Notes: generated by a model from the letters alone, not told the origin. A stretch of 52,363 nucleotides of DNA from Paraburkholderia solisilvae (GCF_902859875.1 NZ_CADIKF010000053.1:1-52363); one strand, 5' to 3'; shown: positions 43,662 to 52,138, numbered from the stretch's first letter. A program made the numbers and translations.

Positions 43662-44354
43662 CTATGCGGGCGCGGGCTCCTCATGGCTCGACAGGCACGC
43701 TTCGACGAAGGGTGCCGGCTGGGCGATCCGGAAGCCGAAGTCCCGGGCGATGCGGCGCGCCAGTTTCAGCACTGCGCGGTCCTTCGATACGAGCCAGTGC
43801 GCGCGGCCTGCGTGCGCGAGCTCGATAAACTTCTGGTCGTCGCGATCCTTGCATTGCGGCAGCGCGCACGCAGCGGCCGCATCGTCGTCGGACGCGGCCG
43901 GTTCGATCAGCTGTGTCAAACGTGCGACGGTGGCAAGCGCCGCTTCCTTGTCGACCGCGCGTTTCGCGAACTGCGGATAGTCGAGCACATAGGCGAGCTC
44001 GGCGAGGCAGCGCGCGTCGATCAGCGCGCATAGCGCGCCTCGTTCGAGCGCCGCGCGAATCGGGCGCGTGTGCGGATCGTCGAACACGAGAATGTCGATC
44101 CACACGTTCGAATCGAGCACGATTCTGGGTGCAGGCGGGGGCGCAAGCAAGGGTGCAGGCGGGGGTGCATGTGGCGGCATGTGCGGCGTCTGCGGGTTCG
44201 GCTGGGTTACATGCGGCGGCGGCGCGCTCGCGGGCACGGCGGGTTGTCCATCGGGCCGCACGGTGAGCAGCACGTCGGGCCGCACGTCGGGCGACGCAGG
44301 CGTCGACACATCGGGCGCAGTACGTGGGGCAGGGGAACCGGGCATGCGTGACAT
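43662..44354 (-). CDS. PIN-domain protein with long Pro-rich N-terminus
   Basis: The C-terminal 155 residues form a PIN nuclease domain: RIVLDSNVWIDILVFDD (first acidic residue), ALCALIDARCLAELAYVL (Glu), CKDRDDQKFIELAHAGRAHWLVSKDRAVLKL (acidic cluster). This matches the 'putative toxin, PIN family' group (COG1569). No antitoxin gene is adjacent. As drawn, the 230-residue frame has about 75 N-terminal residues rich in Pro and Ala with repeated PPPAP units, encoded by imperfect GGTGCAGGCGGGGG repeats. No start has a good Shine-Dalgarno sequence; Met4 or Met59 are alternatives. The domain call is firm, the start is not. Confidence 0.75.
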   Translation of the reverse strand: MSRMPGSPAPRTAPDVSTPASPDVRPDVLLTVRPDGQPAVPASAPPPHVTQPNPQTPHMPPHAPPPAPLLAPPPAPRIVLDSNVWIDILVFDDPHTRPIRAALERGALCALIDARCLAELAYVLDYPQFAKRAVDKEAALATVARLTQLIEPAASDDDAAAACALPQCKDRDDQKFIELAHAGRAHWLVSKDRAVLKLARRIARDFGFRIAQPAPFVEACLSSHEEPAPA

Positions 44355-44358
44355 TCGC

Positions 44359-44364
44359 TACAAT
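44359..44364 (+). promoter_or_regulatory. Candidate -10 box of yaaA
   Basis: TACAAT with no recognisable -35 box. The predicted start near 44371 leaves a 42-base leader that contains the hairpin CAGGCAC (44387-44393) with GTGCCTG (44397-44403), ten bases before the yaaA ATG. Confidence 0.35.
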
Positions 44365-44412
44365 CGGGCTTTCGTCTTTTGACCGCCAGGCACGGCGTGC
44401 CTGAAAGCCTCT

Positions 44413-45195
44413 ATGATAATCGTTCTGTCGCCGGCGAAATCGCTCGACTACGAAACCCCGCCGCACGTCAGCAGGCATACCATTCCCGATTTCGTCGACG
44501 ATGCGGCCGAACTGATCGACGGCTTGCGGCGTCTGTCGCCGCAGCAGATCGCCACGCTCATGAGCATTTCCGATCCGCTCGCGCAGCTGAATTTCCAGCG
44601 TTACGCGGACTGGTCGCCGCGTTTTCACACAGGCAATGCGAAGCAGGCGGTGCTCGCGTTCAACGGCGACGTCTACGAAGGCTTCGAAGCGCGCAGCCTG
44701 TCGGCCGCCGATCTCGACTACGCGCAGCAGCACGTGCGCGTGCTGTCCGGTCTCTATGGACTGCTGCGGCCGCTCGATCTGCTGCAGCCTTACCGGCTCG
44801 AGATGGGCACGCGTTTTCAGAACGCACGCGGCAAGGACCTGTACGCGTTCTGGGGCGAGCGCATCACGGAAGCATTGAATGCGCAGTTCAAGCGCAACAG
44901 GGGCGCGGCGCGCGTGCTGATCAATTGCGCGTCCGGCGAGTACTTCAAGTCCGTGAAGGCGAAGCGGCTCGATGCGCCGGTCGTCACACCGGTCTTCGAA
45001 GACTGGAAGGGCGGACGCTACAAGGTGATCAGCTTCCATGCGAAGCGGGCGCGCGGACTGATGGCGCGCTTCGCGGTCGAACACCGCATCGCCGCGCCGG
45101 AAGAACTCAAAGGCTTCGATGCGGAAGGCTATGCGTTCGATGCCAATGCGTCGAACGACGATACCTATGTCTTTCGCCGGCGCGTCGCGAGTTGA
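44413..45195 (+). CDS. yaaA: Peroxide stress protein YaaA (DUF328/UPF0246)
   Basis: This 260-residue cytosolic protein begins MIIVLSPAKSLDYETPPHVS, the family signature, followed by DVYEGFEARSLSAADLDYAQQHVRVLSGLYGLLRPLDLLQPYRLEMG and INCASGEYFKSV. In E. coli YaaA is induced by OxyR and lowers free iron during peroxide stress. The length is standard. The Shine-Dalgarno sequence is weak (GAAAG) and a 7-bp hairpin lies just upstream. No OxyR site is recognisable by eye. Confidence 0.93.
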   Translation: MIIVLSPAKSLDYETPPHVSRHTIPDFVDDAAELIDGLRRLSPQQIATLMSISDPLAQLNFQRYADWSPRFHTGNAKQAVLAFNGDVYEGFEARSLSAADLDYAQQHVRVLSGLYGLLRPLDLLQPYRLEMGTRFQNARGKDLYAFWGERITEALNAQFKRNRGAARVLINCASGEYFKSVKAKRLDAPVVTPVFEDWKGGRYKVISFHAKRARGLMARFAVEHRIAAPEELKGFDAEGYAFDANASNDDTYVFRRRVAS

Positions 45196-45252
45196 GCGCG
45201 CCGTCATCGGCACAATCCGCAGCAGCGTAAATCAGCAGGGCAGGAGTAGACC

Positions 45253-46452
45253 ATGACGCTTTCGATCACGAGCAACTTCGACGCCGGTGCAATCGAGGTA
45301 CTGTCCTGCGAGCGGGCCGGCGATATCCGTCTGCGCGTGCGCCGCGATAGCCATGCGGAATTCGCGCAATGGTTCTACTTCCGCGTGTCGGGCGCGCGCG
45401 GCGAGCGCTGCGTGATGAAGTTCGAGAACGCCGGCGATTGTGCGTTCGCCGAAGGCTGGCGCAACTATCACGCGATGGCGAGCTATGATCGCGTGAACTG
45501 GTTCCGCGTGCCGACCTCCTATGACGGCCGCGTGCTGACGATCGATCACACGCCCGACTTCGATCGCATCTACTACGCGTACTTCGAGCCGTATAGCGAA
45601 GAGCGTCACGCGGAATTTCTCGGCGCGGTGCAGCAGATGCCGCACGCGACGCTGACGGAGCTCGGCAAGACGGTCGAAGGCCGCCCGGTTTCGATGCTGA
45701 CGCTCGGCACGCCTGAAGCGGACGACGCGCATGCGGCCCGCGCTGCGGGCGCGGCGAGCAGCGCAGGTAGCGCGCAAAAGAAACGCGTCTGGATCATCGC
45801 GCGCCAGCATCCGGGCGAAACGATGGCCGAATGGTTTGTCGAAGGCCTCGTGAAGCGGCTCGCGGGCTGGGGCGACTGGGCGGGCGACGCGGTGGCGCGC
45901 AAGCTCTACGATCATGCGGTGTTCCACATCGTGCCGAATATGAATCCGGACGGCAGTGTGCACGGCAACCTGCGCACCAACGCGGCCGGCGCGAATCTGA
46001 ATCGCGAGTGGATGGAGCCCGATGCCGCGCGCAGTCCTGAAGTGCTGGTCGTGCGCGACGCGATTCGCGCGACCGGCTGCGATCTGTTCTTCGATATTCA
46101 CGGCGACGAAGCGCTGCCGTATGTGTTCGTTGCCGGCTCGGAGATGCTGCCGGGCTTCACCGAGCAGCAGGCGCGCGAGCAGAAGGCGTTTATCGAAGCG
46201 TTCAAGCAGGCAAGCCCCGATTTCCAGGACAGGTACGGGTACGAGGCGAGCAAGTATCGGCAGGATGCGTTGCGGCTTGCGTCGAAATTTATCGGCAATG
46301 AATTCGGCTGCCTGTCGCTGACGCTCGAAATGCCGTTCAAGGACAACGCGAATCTGCCCGATGAGCGCGTCGGCTGGAACGGCGAGCGCAGCGCGGCGCT
46401 GGGCGCCGCGATGTTGCAGGCGATCCTGTGGCACGTGCAGGCGTTCGCGTAA
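45253..46452 (+). CDS. M14 family zinc carboxypeptidase, cytosolic carboxypeptidase (CCP) type
   Basis: This 399-residue protein has an N-terminal beta-sandwich domain typical of the CCP/AGTPBP subfamily (about 1-130, with FYFRVSGARGERCVMKFENAG and ASYDRVNWFRVPTSYDG) followed by the peptidase domain. Zinc ligands are H186 and E189 (RQHPGETMAEW) and H283 (FDIHGDEALPYVF); the catalytic Glu is E359 (SLTLEMPFKD). Eukaryotic homologues remove glutamates from tubulin; the bacterial substrate is unknown. The ATG at 45253 has AGGAG upstream. It lies 57 bases after yaaA, possibly in one transcript. Confidence 0.9.
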   Translation: MTLSITSNFDAGAIEVLSCERAGDIRLRVRRDSHAEFAQWFYFRVSGARGERCVMKFENAGDCAFAEGWRNYHAMASYDRVNWFRVPTSYDGRVLTIDHTPDFDRIYYAYFEPYSEERHAEFLGAVQQMPHATLTELGKTVEGRPVSMLTLGTPEADDAHAARAAGAASSAGSAQKKRVWIIARQHPGETMAEWFVEGLVKRLAGWGDWAGDAVARKLYDHAVFHIVPNMNPDGSVHGNLRTNAAGANLNREWMEPDAARSPEVLVVRDAIRATGCDLFFDIHGDEALPYVFVAGSEMLPGFTEQQAREQKAFIEAFKQASPDFQDRYGYEASKYRQDALRLASKFIGNEFGCLSLTLEMPFKDNANLPDERVGWNGERSAALGAAMLQAILWHVQAFA

Positions 46453-46645
46453 CGTGTCGTGCCGTTGCGCGATGACGGGATGGGGCGGTGCGATGATGCG
46501 GTGATGCGGCCGCTGTGTTGTGCGGCGCTGCGCGCATTGGGTATCAGCTATCGATATCGGACAGGCGTGGTAAAGATGCGGACATCAATCGACCGATGAA
46601 CCCAGGCCGCAGCGAGCGATGCTGCGCGCCCGCACGACCGCGCTA

Positions 46646-47350
46646 TCAATGCTTCTTCTTTGTCGTCGACGCGTTCGTCTTGTGAGCCGTCGATTTTGAC
46701 GACGATGATTTGCCTGCCGATTTGCCGGTGGACTTCGCGCTGGAATTCGCCGTCGCTTTCGCGGCTTTCGTGGCCTTGGTCGAGCCTTTCTTCGACGTCT
46801 TTCCCGCAGCCTTCTTCGTTGACGACGCGTTGCCGTGTGCGACGTGCTTGCCGTGCGCGCTCGGCACGCTGTCGGCCGTTGCAGCGCGGCTCACCACCGG
46901 CCGCAACGGCGGCACCGGGTCATTCCACGAGAACGCCAGCATCTGCGAGCCGACATAGCCGCAGCGGAAGTGCAACTCGGTCGGATCCCCGCCATTGCTG
47001 CGAATGCCGAAGCCGTCGACGGTCACGATGCTGTCGACCTTCACGCGCTGCTTGCCTTCGTCGAACGCGTCATTCCACGGCGTGACCGACGCATGCACGC
47101 TATCGAACGCGGTGGGCGGGAATTCGACGTGATCGAATGCGGTGGACGTGCTGGCGACAAAGTTGCCGTGCGCCGCGCAGTCCGCGACGAGCGGGTCGGC
47201 GTGCATGTCGTTGACGAACTGATTGACGAGCTGATTGTGTTGCTCGAGCTGGTCGGCAAGGGCGGGAGACACGAGCGCGACGCCCGCGGTCCATACCGCG
47301 ATCCGGCCGACCAACCGCAGCAACCGGCGCGGTACGTTGGTGCGATCCAT
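46646..47350 (-). CDS. Secreted/periplasmic protein of unknown function with Lys/Ser/Thr-rich tail
   Basis: This 234-residue protein has an N-terminal signal peptide (RRLLRLVGRIAVWTAGVALVSPALA, probable cleavage after ALA near residue 32). A globular part of about 125 residues contains two Cys (DCAAHGNF and LHFRCGYVGS) that could form a disulfide. The last 60 residues consist almost only of Lys, Ser, Thr, Ala and Gly with KKAAGKTSKKGSTKATKA-like motifs, reminiscent of histone H1-like tails but on an exported protein. I do not recognise the family. It is monocistronic and convergent with the carboxypeptidase gene. Confidence 0.65.
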   Translation of the reverse strand: MDRTNVPRRLLRLVGRIAVWTAGVALVSPALADQLEQHNQLVNQFVNDMHADPLVADCAAHGNFVASTSTAFDHVEFPPTAFDSVHASVTPWNDAFDEGKQRVKVDSIVTVDGFGIRSNGGDPTELHFRCGYVGSQMLAFSWNDPVPPLRPVVSRAATADSVPSAHGKHVAHGNASSTKKAAGKTSKKGSTKATKAAKATANSSAKSTGKSAGKSSSSKSTAHKTNASTTKKKH

Positions 47351-47491
47351 CTTGTAGTGAGTGACGCGCCCGTCACGCGCATCAAGCGCGAGTCGAACGC
47401 AATAGCTGCATGAAACTGAAGCACGATTGCGACATCAGCCAAATAAGATGCATTGATGCCAAAAGGAGTTCAATCGTGACACAAATATTTT

Positions 47492-47514
47492 GCGCCGTCG
47501 TGAACGGACGGCGC
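47492..47514 (-). terminator. Hairpin downstream of the CbiM-like gene
   Basis: GCGCCGTC (47492-47499) pairs perfectly with GACGGCGC (47507-47514) around a 7-base loop, about 30 bases beyond the stop of the minus-strand gene. On the minus strand it is followed by AAAATATTT rather than a pure U-run, so its efficiency as a terminator is doubtful. Confidence 0.45.
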
Positions 47515-47541
47515 GCAGGTTGCGCGCAGATGCGGCGGCGG

Positions 47542-48225
47542 TCAGGTGCGCGGGCCGCCGAGACGATAGCGGCGCACGTCGTAGGTCGTGACCCATGCGG
47601 GCCGATAAACGGCGATCAGCGCGGTGGCCATGCCGGTGAACCAGGCTTCGCCCGAGGCCAGCAGAAACACGCTGAACACGTAGCCGGCCGGGATCACCTT
47701 CGGCGAGCCGTCGGAAAGGCCGATATGCGTGGCCAGCGCGGCGGCGGATGCGGCCGTCACCGCGATGGCCGGCGACACGAAGCCCTGGCCGACGATAAAC
47801 ATGAAGAGGCTGCGCGGCAGCCATGCTTTGCCCATGCGCTGTAGCAACGCGGACACGCCGACCGGCAACGCGCCGAACACAAGAAACGTGAGCGCGATGC
47901 CTTGCCACGGTGCATCGAAGACGATGGCCGCGAGGCCCGCAACCGCGGCCATGGCCAGCAGCGCGAGCGCCCAGTCGAATAGCGTGACGACGAGCGTGGC
48001 GCCGAGCAGATGCAGCACGGTGCCGTCTTCGAGCCACGCATTGCTTGCCCACAGCACCGACACCGCGACGATGATCGCCAGCCAGACATGCTGCAACACC
48101 GAGTCTTGAAGACGTTTGAAAGGGTTCCTCGACAGCGCGAGCGCGAGCAGCGCCGCAGCGGCGATCGAGCCACCGGCAGCGACCCATAGCGGAAGCGGAG
48201 TATAGAAGAAACCCATGTGTCTCAT
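47542..48225 (-). CDS. CbiM/COG3235-like membrane protein (energy-coupling factor permease family)
   Basis: This 227-residue protein is almost entirely hydrophobic helices. It carries MGFFYTPLPLWVAAGG at the start, HLLGATLVVTLFDWALALLA in the middle and VYRPAWVTTYDVRRYRLGG at the end, matching the COG3235 group annotated as energy-coupling factor ABC transporter permease. No ATPase or other transporter component is adjacent, so transport function is uncertain; cobalt/nickel-type uptake is only the family association. I chose the ATG at 48225 (MRHMGFF), one base after the stop of the upstream regulator; ATG 48216 is an alternative. Confidence 0.75.
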   Translation of the reverse strand: MRHMGFFYTPLPLWVAAGGSIAAAALLALALSRNPFKRLQDSVLQHVWLAIIVAVSVLWASNAWLEDGTVLHLLGATLVVTLFDWALALLAMAAVAGLAAIVFDAPWQGIALTFLVFGALPVGVSALLQRMGKAWLPRSLFMFIVGQGFVSPAIAVTAASAAALATHIGLSDGSPKVIPAGYVFSVFLLASGEAWFTGMATALIAVYRPAWVTTYDVRRYRLGGPRT

Positions 48226-48226
48226 A

Positions 48227-49318
48227 TTACTCGTTGGACGGCGAAACGTGTGAGCGGATTCCGTGCCAGCCGTCGCGTGGGGCATCCGTGGCTTCGCCTT
48301 CCTGCGTGCTTGCCTGCGGTGGGTCGGTGGGCCCGGCGCCTGCGTCGCGACCCGCGTCGCCGGCCGGTTCCGGCGTCGCGGCGGGTGCCGCTTCGTCGAA
48401 TGGCGTGGTCGCTTCGGCCGCGATGGGCAACGGCGTCGCAGTGTCGTTCGCAGGCAACGGATACTTGAACTTGCGCCGCGTGCGCCTGCGCAGCGGCACG
48501 ACGCCGGGCTGGCCCCGCACCGGGCGTTCGGCGCTTTCCTGGCTCGTGCGCAACACCTCGAGCTGAGCATTGAGCCAGCCGTTATAGATCGCCACCGCGG
48601 CCGCCCGATTCGGCGCACCGAGCTGCTGGAAAATGCTGGTCAGGTGGATTTTCACCGTGCCTTCGCTTATGCCGAGCGCGCGCGCGATCATCTTGTTCGT
48701 GCTGCCCATATGGACGCAGCGCATGATCTGCTCCTGGCGAGGCGACAGTCCCCCTGCGAAGCGCGTGCGCCTGGCCGGCGGCGCGAAGAACTCGGGCCGC
48801 CGCGGCACACCTTCGGCGGGCGCGGGAAGGGCAGCGGGGCTGCCGCCCGCGTTGCCGCCTGGATTGCCACCGGTCTCGCCCGTCGTATCCGGTGTGCTCG
48901 CCACCGTGGTGATCGTGACCACCGGGGGCTCGAGCGCAAGCGCACCAGGCGGGATGTAGTGCCCGCCCAGCAGCACGAGTTCGAGCGCCCGCACGATGAG
49001 GCGCGGGTCCGTCGAGCGAGGAATCACGCCGCACACGCCTGTTTCGACGAGGCCGCGGACGCAATCCGGCGACGTGTCGTCGGTGAGCACCGCGACCGGC
49101 ATGCCCGGATGGTCCACAAAGAGCGCGCGCGCATCCGTGACGGTCATCCAGTCCTGCCAGTCGATCACAAGCAGCTCCGGCGGATGCCGCCGCAAGATGC
49201 GGTCGGCCTGACGCCAGTCTTGTGCTTCGTTGAAGCGGGCTTTCCGGTCGATCTGCCGCAGCAGTGCCTTGAGCCCTTCGCGCCGTTCGGCGTCTGAATT
49301 GAGAAGCGAAAAACGCAT
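48227..49318 (-). CDS. LuxR-family response regulator with degenerate receiver
   Basis: This 363-residue protein has an N-terminal receiver-like domain (1-115). D53 (LLVIDWQDW) stands at the phosphoacceptor position, but the N-terminal acidic pair is S8-D9 and the conserved Lys is replaced (VIPRST, R101), so phosphorylation is doubtful. A Gly/Pro-rich linker of about 70 residues follows, then a LuxR helix-turn-helix (191-250, LSPRQEQIMRCVHMGSTNKMIARALGISEGTVKIHL). A 110-residue Pro/Ala/Thr-rich tail ends the protein. The ATG at 49318 is favoured over 49324 because AGGAGG is then 7 bases away. It is almost fused to the CbiM-like gene (one base between them). No sensor kinase is nearby. Confidence 0.85.
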   Translation of the reverse strand: MRFSLLNSDAERREGLKALLRQIDRKARFNEAQDWRQADRILRRHPPELLVIDWQDWMTVTDARALFVDHPGMPVAVLTDDTSPDCVRGLVETGVCGVIPRSTDPRLIVRALELVLLGGHYIPPGALALEPPVVTITTVASTPDTTGETGGNPGGNAGGSPAALPAPAEGVPRRPEFFAPPARRTRFAGGLSPRQEQIMRCVHMGSTNKMIARALGISEGTVKIHLTSIFQQLGAPNRAAAVAIYNGWLNAQLEVLRTSQESAERPVRGQPGVVPLRRRTRRKFKYPLPANDTATPLPIAAEATTPFDEAAPAATPEPAGDAGRDAGAGPTDPPQASTQEGEATDAPRDGWHGIRSHVSPSNE

Positions 49319-49473
49319 TGCCATGCCTCCTGATGAGTCGATCGAGGTGTCGTGATGCGCGCGAAACGTTAGAGACTGTTGCGCGGCGATGCGTCACCCA
49401 CCAATCCGATAATGACAAATTCCTTAACGGATGACCGCCTGTCCGATAGGCATAGGATCAGTGCACAAAAATG

Positions 49474-49500
49474 AAAAAAGCCCCGCGTCAGGCGGGGCTT
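49474..49500 (-). terminator. Terminator of the DUF2863-like gene
   Basis: AAGCCCCGC (49478-49486) pairs with GCGGGGCTT (49492-49500) with loop GTCAG. On the minus strand the stem is followed by a run of six T (the complement of 49474-49479), so it works for the leftward gene ending at 49543. Confidence 0.85.
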
Positions 49501-49514
49501 CATAGCGCTGTTTG

Positions 49515-49536
49515 GCGCTGTTCTTAAGAACAGCGC
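49515..49536. repeat. Perfect 22-bp palindrome
   Basis: GCGCTGTTCTT is immediately followed by its reverse complement AAGAACAGCGC, with no spacer. It lies 6 bases beyond the stop of the gene at 49543 and 15 bases before its terminator. A partial copy (GCGCTGTTT, 49506-49514) adjoins it. Confidence 0.8.
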
Positions 49537-49542
49537 GTGCAG

Positions 49543-50757
49543 TTAGTGGAAATGCGGCTGTGCGGGCTCAGCGTCTTCAGGCATTTCTGCATGCACGATC
49601 TCGCCGAGCGGATCCGCATAAAGCGGCACGCCGCAGTCATCGCAATATTCGGGCTCGAAGCGGCCCGCATGACGACGGATTTCGGTGACGCCGGTTTCCT
49701 TCAGCAGCGCGACGATTTCTTCGAGCGGACCTTCTTCGGCGCCCGGTTCCTGCGGTTCCTCATCGATGCCCGGGTCGCCGTTTTCGCGACCGTAGAGCGG
49801 CCACACGACGCCATAGATCACGTCGTTGCTGCCGCGCCGCGTGAAGCCGATCCGGTACTCGTCGATGCGCCGCTCGCCGAAGCCGGCGACCACCGCGCGC
49901 AATTCCTGCGGCGCCGCGCCGATCGTGTCGAACAGATAGCGCACCGCGGTGCGGACCGTATGCGGACGCACCCGTTCGTCCGCATCGCGGCATGCCGAGT
50001 AGTACGCATCGGGCAGCAGGCATTCGAACTCGCAGCCCGGCAGCACGACCGACAGGTTCGCGCCGCCTTGCGCGGCCCATTGCTCGAGGCACTGGCCGCG
50101 CTCGATGCGCGTGCCGTGTTCTTCTTCCTGCCAGCGAAACACCGGCGCGCCGACTGGGGCCGCGACCACCGCGAGCAGAAAGCGCGGGTCCGCGAGAATC
50201 GGCGAAGTTTCGGGCAGCTCGCCGAAGTTGAGCTTCGCGATGCCGCCGCTCATCGCGGTCTGTGTCAACTGCTGCGCGAGCCGCCAGGTTTCGACGTGAT
50301 GGCGCGGCAACTGGTCGATGCTGTAGAGGAACGGCGCCATGGCGACGCGCGTGCCCGCGGCCAGCACGTGCGCCTGCAGGTGCGCGCGCAACGCGTCGGA
50401 CGCGTCGCCCTTCAGCGCGCCCGATGGAATCGCGTAGCGCGTCCACGCGAGCACCGGCGCGGCGATCAGCAGCGCTTCGTAGGTGACGCCTTCGTGCTCG
50501 ACGACGAGCGACTCGCTATGCGTTTCGGCCATGTCGGCGAGCGCGCCATAGGCGTCGGGGTGGTTCTGCTGCAGATGGTCCAGCGCGGCATCCAGAGTTG
50601 TCTGATTGCCATTGCGGACGATTCTGGCAAGCATTGCGTCGAGTTTTGCTTCCCAGAAACGATCTTCGGTTCGGCTGCCCGACGCGAACAGGGCAAGCGA
50701 CAGACCGACGAGTTTGTCGGCGTCGGGAGGGAGGCGTTTAGCTATTCGCGAGCGCAT
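49543..50757 (-). CDS. DUF2863-like protein of unknown function
   Basis: This 404-residue cytosolic protein begins MRSRIAKRLPPDADKLVGLSLALFASGSRTED and contains LDHLQQNHPDAYGALADMAETHSESLVVEHEG. I believe this is the betaproteobacterial DUF2863 family, from memory. The C-terminus has a Cys pair in EYCDDCGVPLYADPLGEIVHAEMP and a His-containing end (QPHFH), a possible metal site. I chose ATG 50757; a longer frame extends to 50952 but would begin upstream of the likely promoter (TAGAAT on the minus strand, 50794-50789). It is monocistronic and divergent from the transporter gene. Confidence 0.7.
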   Translation of the reverse strand: MRSRIAKRLPPDADKLVGLSLALFASGSRTEDRFWEAKLDAMLARIVRNGNQTTLDAALDHLQQNHPDAYGALADMAETHSESLVVEHEGVTYEALLIAAPVLAWTRYAIPSGALKGDASDALRAHLQAHVLAAGTRVAMAPFLYSIDQLPRHHVETWRLAQQLTQTAMSGGIAKLNFGELPETSPILADPRFLLAVVAAPVGAPVFRWQEEEHGTRIERGQCLEQWAAQGGANLSVVLPGCEFECLLPDAYYSACRDADERVRPHTVRTAVRYLFDTIGAAPQELRAVVAGFGERRIDEYRIGFTRRGSNDVIYGVVWPLYGRENGDPGIDEEPQEPGAEEGPLEEIVALLKETGVTEIRRHAGRFEPEYCDDCGVPLYADPLGEIVHAEMPEDAEPAQPHFH

Positions 50758-50990
50758 AAATCCGGAGGTTGTGTGCACAGAACCATATATTCTAGTCCTT
50801 TCCATCACGCGATATGTTCGGCACGCGCACCCGCCGGCCGGAGGTCGGCATTGCGAAGGACTACCCGACGGATTGCCGCGCGGAGCGGGCGCGCGGCCGG
50901 AGGGCGTGCCGAAGCGCTCCCCTATACTGACTGGGCGGGCTTTGTCGTTCATCGATATCTGTCGCCGCGGTTCGGCAAAGGGAGAGCCTC

Positions 50991-52124
50991 ATGGTGAAAT
51001 CGGATCAACTCATCGAGCGGCTCGCGGCCGTGTTCGCGCTGATCATCCTCGTCGGCGGCTCGCTGCTGGTGCTCGCGCCGTTCACGACCGCGCTGCTATG
51101 GGGCGCGATTCTCAGCTTCAGTTCATGGGGCCTGTACATCAGGCTCGCGGCGGCGCTTGGCGGGCGGCGCAGATGGGCGGCGACGCTGATGGTGCTGATG
51201 ATCCTGATCGTCGTGCTCGGGCCATTCGTTTATGCGGGGTTCGCATTCGGCGCGCATGCGCGTGATATCACCGCGGTCGTGCAGCGTTTCTTCGATGGGG
51301 GCTTGCCGGATTTGCCGCCATGGGTTGCGCACATACCGCTCGTCGGAACGAGTATCGAAGCGTTCTGGGAGCGCGTGACGAGCAGCAGTTCGGAAATGGC
51401 CGCGCAGCTGCGCACGCTGGCGGCGCCGGCCGGCAAGTGGATTCTCGCGGCGGCGCTCGCGGTGACGCACGGTCTCGGGCTGCTCGCGCTCAGTATCATC
51501 CTTGCGTTCTTCTTCTATACGGGCGGTGAAGGGGCGGCCGCGTGGCTGAATGCCGGCATGCGGCGCGTCGCCGGCGAGCGTGCCGATTACCTGCTTGCGC
51601 TCGCGGGCAGCACGGTGAAGGGGGTGGTCTACGGCATTCTCGGCACCGCGCTCGTGCAAGGCGTGCTGGCCGGCTTCGGCTGCTGGATCTCCGGCGTGCC
51701 CGCGCCTGCGCTGCTTGGGCTCGCGACGTTCTTTCTGTCGGTGATACCGGGTGGTCCGGTGGTCGTGTGGCTGCCGGCCGCGATCTGGCTGTATCACGGC
51801 GGCGAGACGGGGTGGGCGATCTTCCTGGTCGTGTGGGGCGTGGTGGTGGTCGGCATGTCCGATAACGTGGTCAAGCCGATCCTGATCGGCAAGAGCAGCG
51901 ACATGCCGTTGATTCTCGTGATGCTCGGGATTCTCGGCGGCGCGTTTGCCTTCGGTTTTCTGGGCGTGTTTATCGGGCCGACGCTGCTTGCGGTCGCCTA
52001 TACCGTGGTGCACGACTGGACGGTGGGCGCAGCGGGCGCGCGCGGCGAAATGGCGAGCGCGGACGCTGCTGCTGTGGCGGCGGATGGCGGTCGTCGCGAA
52101 GTCGAAAAGGCGCCGGGAAAATAA
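50991..52124 (+). CDS. AI-2E family transporter (YdiK/PerM-like)
   Basis: This 377-residue membrane protein has about seven or eight hydrophobic segments. It begins with an N-terminal pair (VFALIILVGGSLLVLAPFTTALLWGAILSF) and ends with the conserved C-terminal block GKSSDMPLILVMLGILGGAFAFGFLGVFIGPTLLAVAYTVV, diagnostic of the AI-2E/UPF0118 family. Members have been linked to export of small molecules or Na+/H+ exchange; the name does not prove autoinducer transport. The ATG at 50991 has GGGAGAG upstream. A TATACT box at 50923-50928 is a possible -10. Confidence 0.9.
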   Translation: MVKSDQLIERLAAVFALIILVGGSLLVLAPFTTALLWGAILSFSSWGLYIRLAAALGGRRRWAATLMVLMILIVVLGPFVYAGFAFGAHARDITAVVQRFFDGGLPDLPPWVAHIPLVGTSIEAFWERVTSSSSEMAAQLRTLAAPAGKWILAAALAVTHGLGLLALSIILAFFFYTGGEGAAAWLNAGMRRVAGERADYLLALAGSTVKGVVYGILGTALVQGVLAGFGCWISGVPAPALLGLATFFLSVIPGGPVVVWLPAAIWLYHGGETGWAIFLVVWGVVVVGMSDNVVKPILIGKSSDMPLILVMLGILGGAFAFGFLGVFIGPTLLAVAYTVVHDWTVGAAGARGEMASADAAAVAADGGRREVEKAPGK

Positions 52125-52138
52125 ATGGCGGATTTCAC

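Noticed and set aside
46453..46645. Repeated GATGCGGTG-like units after the carboxypeptidase gene.
   Set aside because: Short, irregular and without a U-run or a conserved period; likely ordinary low-complexity sequence.
47410..47844. A plus-strand frame with an AGGAG-preceded GTG near 47476.
   Set aside because: It is antisense to the CbiM-like gene and runs through a hairpin. Its composition is typical of shadows, and the Shine-Dalgarno match is probably chance.
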